NCBI GenBank assembly: GCA_004298015.1
Contig: SCSE01000085.1
Span: forward strand, 1 to 64,000
Source of the DNA: Rhodanobacter sp.
GTDB lineage: Bacteria; Pseudomonadota; Gammaproteobacteria; Xanthomonadales; Rhodanobacteraceae
Length of the DNA: 64,000 bases
Direction of reading: 5' to 3'
Each line of letters begins with the position of its first letter. The stretch's first letter is position 1. Both the position numbers and the translations under genes were made by a program. Positions 8,396-16,970 of this stretch are shown one piece after another. Under the pieces are notes generated by a model that did no database searches, was not told where the DNA came from, and saw only the letters and a list, made by a program, of their open reading frames with translations.

Positions 8396-9783
8396 TTCGC
8401 CTCTCCCTTGGCGGCTGACGCCGACTTGGCCGCGTCCGGCAGGTAGTCGATGGTGACGCTGTGCGCGCCGGTGAGGTATTTCTGCATGGCCCGATGCACG
8501 TCGGCGGCACTGACCTTCTGCAGCAGCGCCAGGTCGGTGTTGACATGCTGCGCGCCCCCTTCGATCAAGGCCGCCTGACCCAACGCGAAGGCGATGCCCT
8601 GTGCGGTCTGCCGCTGCTTGAGCGCGGCGGTCAGCAACTGGGTCTTCACCTTGTCCAGCTCGGCGCTGGAAATCGGCTGGGTCGCCAGCCAGATGATCTC
8701 CTCGTTCAGCAACTTTTCCGCCTCGGCCGGTTTGTGCCCGCTGGCAAGGATCGCATACACGGTAAACAGCCCCGGGCCGATCCGGCTGTCCGCATCGGCG
8801 CCCACCTGCTGCGCCACCTGATGGCGATAGACCAGCGACTGGTAAAGCCGCGACGAGTCGCCCCGCGACAGCAACGCCGCGGCCACCTGCAAGGCGATGC
8901 TGTCGGCGCTGTCGGTCGCCGGCGGAATCAACCAGGTCATCACCAGAGCAGGCAGCGGTGCGATCGCGCTGGTCACGGTGTAGCGCCGGTTTTTCCGCCG
9001 CGGCGGTTCGCTGGCGGTGATCTGCGGCACCGGCATGGCGGGCTTGGGAATCCAGCCGAAGTAGCGGTTCACCCATAGGGCGAGCTGCCTCGGATCAAAG
9101 TCGCCGACCACGATCAAGGTGGCGTTGTCCGGGCGGTAGAAGGTCTTGTGGAAGTTGATCACATTGCGCAGCGAAGCCGCCTGCAAGTCCTTGATGCTGC
9201 CGATGGTCGGCCGCTTGTAGGGGTACCGCGTATACGAATACGGATCGATGGCATTGAATAGCTTGCCATAGGGTTGTGCCAGCACTCGGGTGCGGTATTC
9301 CTCTTCCACCACGGCGCGTTCGGACTGGAAGTTCTTCTGGTCGACGTTGAGATTGGACAGCCGTTCGGCTTCGGCCCAGAGCAGGGTTTTCAGGTAGTTG
9401 CTCGGCACCACCTCGAAATAGTTGGTGACGTCGTCGCCGGTGGAGGCGTTGTTGGCGCCGCCGACGTCCTCGGTCAGCCGATCCATCTGCTCGGCGTGCA
9501 TGTGCTTGGTGCTCTTGAACATCAGGTGTTCGAACAGGTGTGCGAAACCGGAGCGCCCTTTCGGATCGTCCTTGGAGCCGACGTGGTACCACATCTGTAC
9601 CGCCACGGTCGGGCTGGTGTGATCCTCCACGCTGATCACCTGCAAGCCATTGGGCAGCGTGCGCTGGTGGTACTGGATCGGCGGGATGCGCAATTCGGCG
9701 GCGACGGCTGGCGACGACGAGCCGGTAGCGGCAAACAGGACAAGTGTGGCCAACAACGTGGCCGGGCGCAGGCGCATGGTCAT
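8392..9783 (-). CDS. M16 family zinc metallopeptidase, catalytic subunit
   Basis: Periplasmic insulinase/pitrilysin-type peptidase of 463 residues with a signal peptide (RLRPATLLATLVLFAATGSSSPAVAAE). The inverted zinc motif HLFEH falls at residues 82-86, with the third ligand expected in the downstream helix SERAVVEEEYR (near Glu162). The C-terminal half has the partner domain (LQVAAALLSRGDSSRLYQSLVYR). The start at 9783 is chosen for an upstream AGAGGA; an in-frame ATG two codons later is possible, and a longer ORF from 9819 lacks support. It is the first gene of the two-gene M16 operon. Confidence 0.92.
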   Translation of the reverse strand: MTMRLRPATLLATLVLFAATGSSSPAVAAELRIPPIQYHQRTLPNGLQVISVEDHTSPTVAVQMWYHVGSKDDPKGRSGFAHLFEHLMFKSTKHMHAEQMDRLTEDVGGANNASTGDDVTNYFEVVPSNYLKTLLWAEAERLSNLNVDQKNFQSERAVVEEEYRTRVLAQPYGKLFNAIDPYSYTRYPYKRPTIGSIKDLQAASLRNVINFHKTFYRPDNATLIVVGDFDPRQLALWVNRYFGWIPKPAMPVPQITASEPPRRKNRRYTVTSAIAPLPALVMTWLIPPATDSADSIALQVAAALLSRGDSSRLYQSLVYRHQVAQQVGADADSRIGPGLFTVYAILASGHKPAEAEKLLNEEIIWLATQPISSAELDKVKTQLLTAALKQRQTAQGIAFALGQAALIEGGAQHVNTDLALLQKVSAADVHRAMQKYLTGAHSVTIDYLPDAAKSASAAKGEAK

Positions 9784-9873
9784 TCCCTGGCGTTCCTCTC
9801 GAATGTGAGGCGCAACCATAGCAAGCCGGCAGGTGGTGCGGGCATCACTTGTGCTCGATTCGGCCTGATTATT

Positions 9874-9913
9874 GCCCGGGTGTTATTGACACGCATTTTA
9901 ACCCGGGTAATAT
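9874..9913 (+). promoter_or_regulatory. Promoter of the DUF2239 gene with repeated CCCGGGT boxes
   Basis: TTGACA at 9886-9891, a 16-nt spacer and TAATAT at 9908-9913 form a strong sigma70 promoter. CCCGGGT appears at 9875-9881 and again at 9902-9908. The second copy lies inside the palindrome-like TTAACCCGGGTAA, overlapping the -10 box, which suggests an operator. Confidence 0.55.
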
Positions 9914-9941
9914 GTGCGACTCCTGTTCCTGAGTCAGCCCC

Positions 9942-10538
9942 ATGCCCACCTTGTCCCAGAAAACCACCTGCAGCGCGTTCGACCAGCACCGGCGCATCGC
10001 CAACGGCACGCTGACCGAGGTGGCGGCGGCGACCAAGCAGGCCATCGACGCCGGCGCGACAGGCCCTGTGCTGATCTTCGATGACCACGCCAGCCGCCAG
10101 ATCGAGCTGGATTTTCGCGGCACACTGGAGGATGTGCTGGCGCGACTGGCGCCAACCGAGGCAGCGCCCGCGCAAGCCGCCCGCGGCCCTGGCCGACCCA
10201 AACTGGGCGTGACTGCGCGCGAGATCACCTTGCTGCCGCGCCACTGGGCATGGCTGGCGCGGCAGCAAGGTGGCGCCTCGGCGGTGCTGCGTCGACTGGT
10301 GGAACAGGCCCAGCGCAGTGGCGCACCGAAAGAGCGCGCGCAGCAGGCGATGGAGGCAGTCGAGCGCTTCATGCAGGCGATGACTGGCGATTTCCGCGGA
10401 CATGAGGAGGCGTCGCGGGCATTCTACCGCGGCGAGCGCGAGCGGTTCGCCGCCCTGACCGAAACGTGGCCGACCGATGTGCGCGATCATCTGCGCCGGC
10501 TGGCGGCACGGGCATGGGACGCTCAGTCCGCGGAGTGA
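9942..10538 (+). CDS. DUF2239 family protein
   Basis: Cytosolic protein of 198 residues of unknown function. It matches the DUF2239 pattern: N-terminal SAFDQHRRIANGTLTEVAAATKQAID, IFDDHASRQIELDFRGT, then GPGRPKLGVTAREITLLPRHWAWLARQQGGASAVLRRLVEQA. The GRPKLGV stretch followed by a helix resembles an AT-hook-like or ribbon-helix segment, so DNA binding is conceivable but unproven. It is transcribed alone from the strong promoter at 9886-9913, divergent from the M16 pair. If it binds DNA, the CCCGGGT boxes in its promoter would be natural autoregulatory sites (inference). Confidence 0.85.
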   Translation: MPTLSQKTTCSAFDQHRRIANGTLTEVAAATKQAIDAGATGPVLIFDDHASRQIELDFRGTLEDVLARLAPTEAAPAQAARGPGRPKLGVTAREITLLPRHWAWLARQQGGASAVLRRLVEQAQRSGAPKERAQQAMEAVERFMQAMTGDFRGHEEASRAFYRGERERFAALTETWPTDVRDHLRRLAARAWDAQSAE

Positions 10539-10993
10539 GCCGGCGGCCCGCAACGACCGCAACGCCATCCACTGCACCGCCGCGACAATACCGCTCCTGA
10601 TTACCCATCTGCTGCATCCTCGTCTGGAGTATGGCCCGATCTGGAACATCAGGAAGCGCCTGTTCCGCCGCGCTTTATCATGACGCCTCTGGGCAGGGCC
10701 GGCGCCCAGTGTCCGCCCTACGCCGATGCACGGGTTGCGACGGACGTGCGGATCACCCATCGGCCGCACCCGCGTTTCGAGAAGGGCATGAGATGGCCGC
10801 TGTTGAGGGATGTGGGTCAAGCAAAATTTTATTGGGCGCCGCTTCAAACAGCCCTCTGACGAGGCGCTGTGGATGTGAGGATGCAATATGTGCGGAATCG
10901 GGACACCGCTCGATGAGGCGCTGCCTCGGCCGCTGACCACCACGCAAAGTACCTGCGCAACCCATTTCACGATCTGCCAAAAAGGACTTTTCC
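10539..10993. other. Gene-free spacer with an R2 repeat copy
   Basis: The region between the DUF2239 gene and the MFS exporter holds the second R2 copy (10678-10746). Beyond that I see only a short duplicated string, GAGGCGCTG, at about 10860 and 10914. None of the small ORFs here has a ribosome site or recognisable sequence. Confidence 0.5.
10678..10746. repeat. Repeat module R2, copy 2
   Basis: This is a second copy of the right half of the module at 6686-6754: TCATGACG, GGCAGGGCCGGCG, GTGTCCGCCCTACGC, CGATGCACGGG, TGCGAC in the same order with a few substitutions. The left palindromic arm is missing. Confidence 0.65.
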
Positions 10994-12286
10994 ATGAACA
11001 AGCCACGCCGGGATTCGGTGCTCGCCAACCGCAATTTCCGCCTGTTGTTCGGCGGCAGCACGATCTCGATGCTGGGCGACCAGTTCACCCTGGTGGCGCT
11101 GCCGTGGCTGGTGCTGAAACTCACCGGCGACCCCGCCGCGCTCGGCATCGTGCTGGCCACGATGGCGTTGCCGCGCGCAGCGTTCATGCTGATCGGCGGC
11201 GCCGTGGTGGATCGCCTTTCGCCGCGCAAGGTGCTGCTGGCCGCGCGCGGCATCAATGCGCTGCTGGTCGCCCTGCTCGCCACCCTGGTGCTGCTCGGCG
11301 ACATCCGCATGTGGATGATCTACGGCATCGCGCTGGGCATCGGCCTGGCCACCGCGTTCGCCTACCCGGCCGGCTCGGCGATCCTGCCGCAACTGGTCAA
11401 GCCCGAGCAGTTGCAGCCCGCCAACGCACTGGTGATGGGCATGCGCCAGCTCAGCATGTTCATCGGCCCGGCGCTGGCCGGCGTGGTGATCAGCGTCGGT
11501 TCCCACGGCGCACACACATCCGGCTTGCAGGATGCCAGCGGCCTCGGCCTCGCCTTCAGCATCGACGCCATCAGCTTCGCGTTTTCGCTGGGCGCGCTGA
11601 CGCTGGTACGCATCCACAGCGACTTCCATCCCAAGGCCGTGGTGGGCAGCGTGCTCGGCAACGTGGCCAGCGGCGTGCGCATGATCTGGGCCGACCTGCC
11701 GCTGCGCGCGTTCATTCTTTACGCGGGCGTGGTCTCCGTCTTCGTCGGCGGCCCGCTGCAAGTCGGCCTGCCCGTACTCGCCGATACGCGCATGGATCTG
11801 GGCGCCGCCTCACTCGGCATCCTGATGACCGCCAACGGCGGCGGCATGCTCATCGGCAGCGCCCTGTCCGGCCTCGCCGGTCGCTTCGTGAAAGGACGTC
11901 TGGGGCTGATGGTGCTGAGCATCGACAGCCTCGTCGGCCTGGCCCTCGCCGCACTGGCGCTGGTGCACTCCACCGTCGGCGGCGCAATCCTGCTCGCCTG
12001 CACCGGCGTCTTCGGCGGCATCGCGCAGATCGCCATCGTGAGCTGGATCCAGCGCCGCGTAGCGCCCGAAATGATGGGCCGCACGATGAGCGTACTGATG
12101 TTCACCTTCATGGGCCTGGGCCCCCTCTCCGCCGCCCTCGCCGGCAGCCTGCTGAAGGTGATCCCGCTGACCGCCCTCTTCATCGGCGCCGGCCTGCTGC
12201 TCACCGCCATCGCGCTGAGTTGCATGAGCAGCCCCGCGCTGCGAGCGATTGGTACGGCGCGGGTGGAGCCGGCGCCGGCAGGCTGA
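10994..12286 (+). CDS. MFS transporter (EntS/MFS_3-like exporter)
   Basis: Twelve-helix major facilitator of 430 residues. The start NRNFRLLFGGSTISMLGDQFTLVALPWLVLKLTGDPAALGIVLA is typical of the MFS_3 group that includes enterobactin exporter EntS and macrolide efflux proteins. A motif-A-like loop (GAVVDRLSPRKVLL) follows helix 2, and a second-half motif SALSGLAGRFVKGRLG is present. The ribosome site AAAGGA precedes the ATG by a normal distance. It stands alone between an intergenic repeat and the IS element, so no pathway is indicated. Export of a small molecule is expected; the substrate is unknown. Confidence 0.87.
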   Translation: MNKPRRDSVLANRNFRLLFGGSTISMLGDQFTLVALPWLVLKLTGDPAALGIVLATMALPRAAFMLIGGAVVDRLSPRKVLLAARGINALLVALLATLVLLGDIRMWMIYGIALGIGLATAFAYPAGSAILPQLVKPEQLQPANALVMGMRQLSMFIGPALAGVVISVGSHGAHTSGLQDASGLGLAFSIDAISFAFSLGALTLVRIHSDFHPKAVVGSVLGNVASGVRMIWADLPLRAFILYAGVVSVFVGGPLQVGLPVLADTRMDLGAASLGILMTANGGGMLIGSALSGLAGRFVKGRLGLMVLSIDSLVGLALAALALVHSTVGGAILLACTGVFGGIAQIAIVSWIQRRVAPEMMGRTMSVLMFTFMGLGPLSAALAGSLLKVIPLTALFIGAGLLLTAIALSCMSSPALRAIGTARVEPAPAG

Positions 12287-12422
12287 GATCGGTGCGCTGG
12301 CAGGCTCTCCAAGCCGGATCGGTAGTCAATCGCGCAAGTGCTGGAGGTGAGCGAACTCCCCCCCGTGCCAATGTGACCTGAGACAACTACCTCATCGCTA
12401 TTACTGAAGGTAGGCTCATCTC

Positions 12423-12856
12423 ATGGACACCCCATCATCAATGATTTCCCCCTCGCCTTCCACGGCGGCAGGATCCTCGACCACGGTGCATGCTTCGACC
12501 GAAGTGCCGGGCAAGGCGACACGCCGGCGTTTCACGCTTGGCTACAAGCGCAAGATCGTCGCGTTGGCCGCCGGACTGCCCGACGGTGAACTCGGGGCGA
12601 TGCTGCGCCGTGAAGGGTTGTATTCCTCGCATCTGACCCATTGGCGTCGCCAGGTCGCGGCGCTGGACGCGCAAACGCCGGAGCCCAAGCGCGGACGCAA
12701 GCCCGATCCTTCGCGCCCGGAGAAGCTTCGGATCAACCAACTCGAACGCGACCTGGCGCGTGCGCAAAAGCGGTTGGTACAGGCGGAAGCGATCATCGAC
12801 GCCAAAAAAAACTGTGTGCATTGCTGGGACTGCCGAGCAGCGAGGAGCTGCCATGA
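12423..12856 (+). pseudogene. IS3-family OrfA (HTH), frame broken at an A8 run
   Basis: DNA-binding subunit of the IS. The first part has the transposase HTH (RRRFTLGYKRKIVALAAGLPDGELGAMLRREGLYSSHLTHWRRQV) and a leucine-rich coiled coil (LRINQLERDLARAQKRLVQAEAIIDAKK). At the A8 run (12804-12811) the frame departs from the expected ending. The family-like tail KKLCALLGLPSSEELP is encoded in the -1 frame and ends in the TGA overlapping the orfB ATG (12853). In the frame as written, translation runs on to 13088 in unrelated text. Either one base was lost in the homopolymer, or A8 slippage restores the product. Confidence 0.75.
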
Positions 12857-13869
12857 GCGCGTTACCCGCGTTATCGGCCATGGTCGGCGTCGTGCGGGCG
12901 TGTACCAGCTTGGGTCTGTCAAGGGCGACGCTACACCGACAGCGCAGCCCCAAGGTGCGGACGACGGTCACCCGCACGCCACCGCTGAAGCTCGATGCCG
13001 CCGAGCAGGCGGCGGTGCTCGGCGAACTGATGAGCCCGCGCTTCGTCGACCGCGCACCCCAACAGATCTACGCCGTCTTGCTCGATGAATGGCGTTACCT
13101 GTGCTCGGTGCGCACCATGTACCGCTTGCTAGCGGCGCAGAAGGCGGTGCGTGAGCGGCGCGAGCAGCGCGTGCACCCGGTGTACGCCCGCCCCGAGCTG
13201 CTGGCCGAAGCGCCCAACCAGCTGTGGTCGTGGGACATCACCAAGCTCAAGACGACGGTGAAGTGGACGTACGTGTATCTCTACGTCGTACTCGACGTAT
13301 ACAGCCGCTACGTGGTTGGCTGGCTGCTGAGCACGCGCGAGTCCGCTGCGCTGGCGCGCGAGCTGGTGGAACAGACCGCCTTGCGCGAGGCGGTGCCGAA
13401 GGATCAACTCACGCTGCATGCCGATCGCGGTGCGCCGATGCGCTCCAAGACGCTGGCTGAGCTGCTCGTTGACCTTGGCATCGAGGCCAGCTTTTCCCGA
13501 CCGCAGCAAAGCAACGACAATCCCTACAGCGAGAGCCTGTTCAAGACCACCAAATATGTCCCGGACTTTCCTGCCTGCTTCGCCGGCAACGATCATGCCC
13601 GCGACGTCATCACGCCGTTCTTCGAGCACTACAACCACCACCATCGCCACACCGGCATCGGCCTGATGACGCCCGCCGCCGTCCATCATGGTCACGCGCC
13701 GCGCATCACCGCCGAGCGTGCGCTGACCCTGATCGCCGCCTTTGATCGCCACCCGCATCGCTTCAAAGGCTGCGTGCCACAGCCACCGCGCGTGCCCGCC
13801 AAGGTTTACATCAACCCACCTCGCGAGATCCCTGCATCCAGCTCAGCACCCGTCACTGAAACTCACTAA
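12853..13869 (+). CDS. IS3-family OrfB, DDE transposase
   Basis: Catalytic transposase of 338 residues starting MSALPALSAMV at the ATG overlapping orfA's expected stop. The RNase H-fold catalytic triad is intact: Asp128 in LWSWDIT, Asp191 in LHADRGAP, and Glu227 in NDNPYSESLFKTTKY, giving the DD(35)E spacing of IS3. The HTH_21-like segment (SPRFVDRAPQQIYAVLLDEWRYLCSVRTMYRLL) precedes it. The enzyme looks functional, but transposition would also require a full-length OrfA or OrfAB product, which the upstream frame break calls into question. Confidence 0.92.
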   Translation: MSALPALSAMVGVVRACTSLGLSRATLHRQRSPKVRTTVTRTPPLKLDAAEQAAVLGELMSPRFVDRAPQQIYAVLLDEWRYLCSVRTMYRLLAAQKAVRERREQRVHPVYARPELLAEAPNQLWSWDITKLKTTVKWTYVYLYVVLDVYSRYVVGWLLSTRESAALARELVEQTALREAVPKDQLTLHADRGAPMRSKTLAELLVDLGIEASFSRPQQSNDNPYSESLFKTTKYVPDFPACFAGNDHARDVITPFFEHYNHHHRHTGIGLMTPAAVHHGHAPRITAERALTLIAAFDRHPHRFKGCVPQPPRVPAKVYINPPREIPASSSAPVTETH

Positions 13870-13985
13870 ATCTAAACCCGAAGTTGTCTCAAAGCATTGA
13901 CACATTCCGCTCCGGCGGCCGGCGCCGGATAGGTCGGGAAGTGCACTCTGACTCTGGCCCTGGTTTTTGAACCAGCTGCGCAGAA

Positions 13986-14241
13986 CAAGAGCGTTTCGTC
14001 CTCCTGCGGAGGCCGAGTTACTCTCTCGCTTGCCCGAGAGAGAGAGTAACCAGAGAGAGGGGCACCCTCCTCGGCGCTTGCCGGGCTGCGCCCGACAAGT
14101 CCGTGAGCCGCGGCCGGGCTTTTCGACAGGACTTCGGCAACTGCTCCTGCGTTGCTCTACCTCGGACATCCATGTCCTCGCCTGTCCTGGCGAAAAGGCG
14201 CCGGCGGGCCTGTCGTCCGCGACTCACCGCCTCACAAGGGG
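13986..14241 (+). repeat. Dispersed repeat family R3, copy E
   Basis: About 255 bp, present in inverted orientation at 16971-17206. Shared blocks in order: CAAGAGCGTTTCG, GGCCGAGTTACT, an internal hairpin around CTCTCGCTTGCCCGAGAG, AGTAACCA, GGCGCTTGCCG, CAAGTCCGTGAGC, GGCCGGGCTTTTCGA, CGAAAAGG, GCGGGCCTGTCGTCC, CTCACCGCC. Similar GAGTTACT...AGTAACCA hairpins are common intergenic repeats in Xanthomonadaceae (from memory). Confidence 0.7.
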
Positions 14242-14488
14242 TGTAGTGAAGATCAAGATCAACAGCAGCTGCCCGCTCACGCCAACCTCGTAAGGATCAC
14301 CAGCGATTCTGAGGCATGGCAATTTCCGCTATCGACCCAAATCAGTCAGTCGCTGAGGGGTTTTGATGTTCCCTTTGCAGTTGGCAAAGCTCTTGAAAGC
14401 GCGAACTTCGAGACCTTGACGCTGCAGTCCAGAGCTGGGGGTCAGATGAAGTGGTCAGGATCGGGTCCAGTAGAGGATCAACCTGAAT
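14242..14488. other. Gene-free spacer downstream of the MFS transporter
   Basis: Between repeat copy E and the end of the leftward MFS gene I see no supported ORF, RNA or clear terminator. The base composition is lower in GC than in the housekeeping regions. Confidence 0.4.
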
Positions 14489-15694
14489 TTAGTGAGCCAC
14501 GACTGCATGGGTTGGTCTGGCGCTCGGGTGGAGACCATCTCGGCGATCCAACCGCCCGGCCAGCGTTGTCAGACCCAGTGCGCCGAGCACGACCAGCGCG
14601 CCTACCCAAGGTGTTGCCATCAGAGCAAATTGAGCAACGATCAGCCCACCGCCCCAGGCGCCGCCTGCAATCCCGATATTGAACGCGGCGATATTCAGGC
14701 CTGAGGCAACATCCACCGCCTCGGGGGCATCAAGCTCGGCGCGCTGCACCACATACACCTGCAAGCCCGGTACGTTGCCGAACGCAACAGCCCCCCATGC
14801 CAGCACCGTAGCCAGCGCAAGCCAAGTATTGGAGGCAGTGAAAGTCAGCGCAAACAACACCAGAGCGAGCAGCGCAAAGACAATTTGAAGCGCCCCAATC
14901 GGACCTTTTTTGTCGGCCAGTTTGCCGCCCCAGATGTTGCCAAATGCCACCGACACGCCATACACCAGCATGACCAGACTGACACTGCCCGCGGAGAAGC
15001 CAGATACTTCCTGCAAGATCGGCGCGAGGTAGGTGAAGGCGATGAACGAGCCACCATAGCCCAAGGCTGTCATGGCGTACACCAGCAGCAAGCGAGGCTT
15101 TTTCAGCACGGCGAACTGCGCCATCAGCGAGGCCGGCGTGCTTTGTGCCAGATTGTTGGGCACAAGAATCCAGCTACCAACAAACGCAATCGCGCCCAGC
15201 AGGGAGACTGCCAGAAAGGTCGATTGCCAGCCAAATGCCTGCCCGATGAAGGTGCCCAGTGGTACGCCGGTGACCAGTGCAACAGTCAAGCCGGTGAACA
15301 TCAGTGCAATGGCACTGGCGGCCTTTTCCTTGGGTACCAAGCTCGTAGCGATGGTGGATCCAATGGAGAAGAACACACCGTGTGCCAGTCCGGTAAGTAC
15401 CCGCGCCGCCATGAGTGCCTCATAGCCCGGGGCCATCCACGCAATCAGATTGCCAACTGTGAACAAGGCCATCAAGCCCAACAACAGTTGCTTGCGTGGC
15501 ACACGTCCAGTCAACGCCGTCAGCACCGCCGCGCCTACGGCGACGCCCAGGGCATAGAGGCTGACCAGAAGCCCGGCCGAAGGCACAGAGACATTCAGGC
15601 TCGCTGCAATGGTTGGGATCAGTCCAACGATTACGAACTCGGTCGTTCCGATAGCGAAGGCGCTGAGTGTCAGCGCCCACAGTGCGAGAGGCAT
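14489..15694 (-). CDS. DHA1-type MFS transporter (AraJ/YdhP-like)
   Basis: Twelve-helix sugar or drug efflux-type transporter of 401 residues: MPLALWALTLSAFAIGTTEFVIVGLIPTIAASLNVSVPSAGLLVSLYALGVAVGAAVLTALTGRVPRKQLLLG has the GTTEFV helix-1 signature and motif A of the AraJ/YdhP/NepI group. Start at 15694 is supported by AAGGA eight bases upstream; a longer ORF from 15745 is not. It is transcribed away from the adjacent LysR gene, which probably controls it. The pair has lower GC than its surroundings (34 G+C in the 60 bases from 15001) and is bracketed by inverted R3 repeats, consistent with transfer. Confidence 0.9.
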   Translation of the reverse strand: MPLALWALTLSAFAIGTTEFVIVGLIPTIAASLNVSVPSAGLLVSLYALGVAVGAAVLTALTGRVPRKQLLLGLMALFTVGNLIAWMAPGYEALMAARVLTGLAHGVFFSIGSTIATSLVPKEKAASAIALMFTGLTVALVTGVPLGTFIGQAFGWQSTFLAVSLLGAIAFVGSWILVPNNLAQSTPASLMAQFAVLKKPRLLLVYAMTALGYGGSFIAFTYLAPILQEVSGFSAGSVSLVMLVYGVSVAFGNIWGGKLADKKGPIGALQIVFALLALVLFALTFTASNTWLALATVLAWGAVAFGNVPGLQVYVVQRAELDAPEAVDVASGLNIAAFNIGIAGGAWGGGLIVAQFALMATPWVGALVVLGALGLTTLAGRLDRRDGLHPSARPTHAVVAH

Positions 15695-15778
15695 GATTTT
15701 TTCCTTAATGGGTAAACGATGCCTCGCAGTTTGGCCTCGACTCAAGCAAAGAAAAATCGCTTCGGCTACATTTCACTT

Positions 15779-15793
15779 TTGACTAGGAGTCAA
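15779..15793 (+). promoter_or_regulatory. Perfect palindrome over the lysR ribosome site
   Basis: TTGACT at 15779-15784 and AGTCAA at 15788-15793 form a perfect inverted repeat with a 3-base centre. The ribosome site AGGAG (15785-15789) lies across the centre and right arm, 6 bases before the ATG at 15796. This could be an autorepression operator or an RNA hairpin that hides the ribosome site. Confidence 0.5.
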
Positions 15794-15795
15794 CA

Positions 15796-16686
15796 ATGTT
15801 GAGCGTAGACGCCCTTATTGGCCTTGTTGCCATCACAGACTCGGGTTCGTTTTCGGCCGCTGCCGAGCGCCTTGGACAGACACCGTCGGGGGTCAGCAGA
15901 AGCCTTTCGCGGCTGGAAGCGCAGCTGGGCATGACGCTGATCAAGCGAACGACAAGGCGGCTGAGCCTGACAGAAGAAGGCGATTGGCTGCTGGCGCGCG
16001 CGAGGAAGATCCTTGCGGACTTGCAAGAGACTGAAAATCAACTGGCCGCGCGTCTGTCCCAGCCCTCAGGCGTGGTTCGCCTGAACGCGGCCACGCCCGT
16101 TTTGGACCACTTGATAGCCCCCTTGATGGCGGATTTTCTGGATTCCTACCCACTGGTGCGACTCCAATTGATCAGCGGAGAAGCCGTTGTCGATCTGATC
16201 GATGAGCGGGCCGATCTGGCCATTCGCATCGGCCCTTTGGCCGACTCCACCCTCAATGCCAGACAGCTGGGTTCCAGCCGCCTTCGCGTTCTGGCATCCC
16301 CTGCGTATTTGGCGATCCACGGAACGCCAACCAATGTCGAAGCGCTTATGCGGCATCGGCTGCTTGGTTTCACGGCACCCAATTCGCTCAATATCTGGCC
16401 GTTGCCCCAAGAAGCTGGTGATGGACTGCCTGTGCTCCCGGTGATTGCCGCGTCCAGCGGTGAAACCCTTCGGCACCTGGCCTTGACGGGGGCTGGCGTG
16501 GTTTGCCTCGCCGATTTTCTGATCCGGCAGGATGTGTCGAATGGCAACCTGGTCCCCATCCTGGAATCAGAAACGCTTCCTTGGTTGCAGCCGGTGTGGG
16601 CGGTGTTCTACAAACAGGAAGCGTTGGCCTCTCGTGTTTCCGCTCTGGTCAGTTTTCTATCCGAGCGGCTCACTGGGCAGCTATAG
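15796..16686 (+). CDS. LysR-family transcriptional regulator
   Basis: LTTR of 296 residues. N-terminal winged HTH: MLSVDALIGLVAITDSGSFSAAAERLGQTPSGVSRSLSRLEAQLGMTLIKRTTRRLSLTEEG. The linker helix is followed by a periplasmic-binding-like effector domain (SGVVRLNAATPVLDHLIAPLMADFLDSYPLVRLQLISGEAVVDLIDERADLAIRIG). The wording ERADLAIRIGPLADSTLNARQLGSSRLRVLASPAYL is of the subgroup that often controls a divergent MFS exporter gene. The 101-nt divergent spacer to the MFS gene would carry the shared operator. Effector unknown. Confidence 0.92.
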   Translation: MLSVDALIGLVAITDSGSFSAAAERLGQTPSGVSRSLSRLEAQLGMTLIKRTTRRLSLTEEGDWLLARARKILADLQETENQLAARLSQPSGVVRLNAATPVLDHLIAPLMADFLDSYPLVRLQLISGEAVVDLIDERADLAIRIGPLADSTLNARQLGSSRLRVLASPAYLAIHGTPTNVEALMRHRLLGFTAPNSLNIWPLPQEAGDGLPVLPVIAASSGETLRHLALTGAGVVCLADFLIRQDVSNGNLVPILESETLPWLQPVWAVFYKQEALASRVSALVSFLSERLTGQL

Positions 16687-16970
16687 CGCGTTGTCGCAGA
16701 CACGGACTGAACCAAGCATCAGCGTAGTCGGTGATTGCACTGCTGAAACTCACCATCCGCGAAGTCACGAGCCATCGTTCATTGGTTCTGCACAAATGGT
16801 GTCCTGCTAGCGGTCCTCCGTGATCGACCGCTCATGGCCGAACCCAAGCATCCACAATTCTCAAAAATCCCCCGACGCGGGATTATTCTTTTTTGGCTCT
16901 TCGGCTCTCGTCACCGCGCAGCGGTGGCGCACCGAGTGCGCGCCAGGATGGCGCGCGGCTCTACCCGGGG
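16687..16970. other. Gene-free spacer downstream of lysR
   Basis: Contains one terminator-like hairpin (16866-16894) and the GC-rich edge of an intergenic repeat. No supported coding sequence is seen. Confidence 0.4.
16866..16894 (+). terminator. Candidate Rho-independent terminator downstream of lysR
   Basis: AATCCC (16866-16871) pairs with GGGATT (16879-16884) across a short loop, followed after four bases by T6 (16889-16894). It lies about 180 nt after the lysR stop, far for a dedicated terminator. Confidence 0.4.

Larger units (their letters stand above)
12379..13891 (+). mobile_element. IS3-family insertion sequence
   Basis: A two-ORF element bounded by inverted termini: TGAGACAACT at 12379-12388 and its complement AGTTGTCTCA at 13882-13891, both starting with the TG/CA typical of IS3. 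It encodes an OrfA-like HTH protein and an OrfB DDE transposase. The bases just outside (ACC on the left, AAG on the right) do not match, so no 3-bp target duplication is visible. The element may be old, or one flank may have been rearranged. OrfA is frame-disrupted. Confidence 0.88.

Noticed and set aside
10888-12381. 497-codon frame overlapping the MFS exporter on the same strand
   Set aside because: The product is Arg/Pro/Gly-rich and featureless, whereas the other frame encodes a clean twelve-helix transporter with a good ribosome site.
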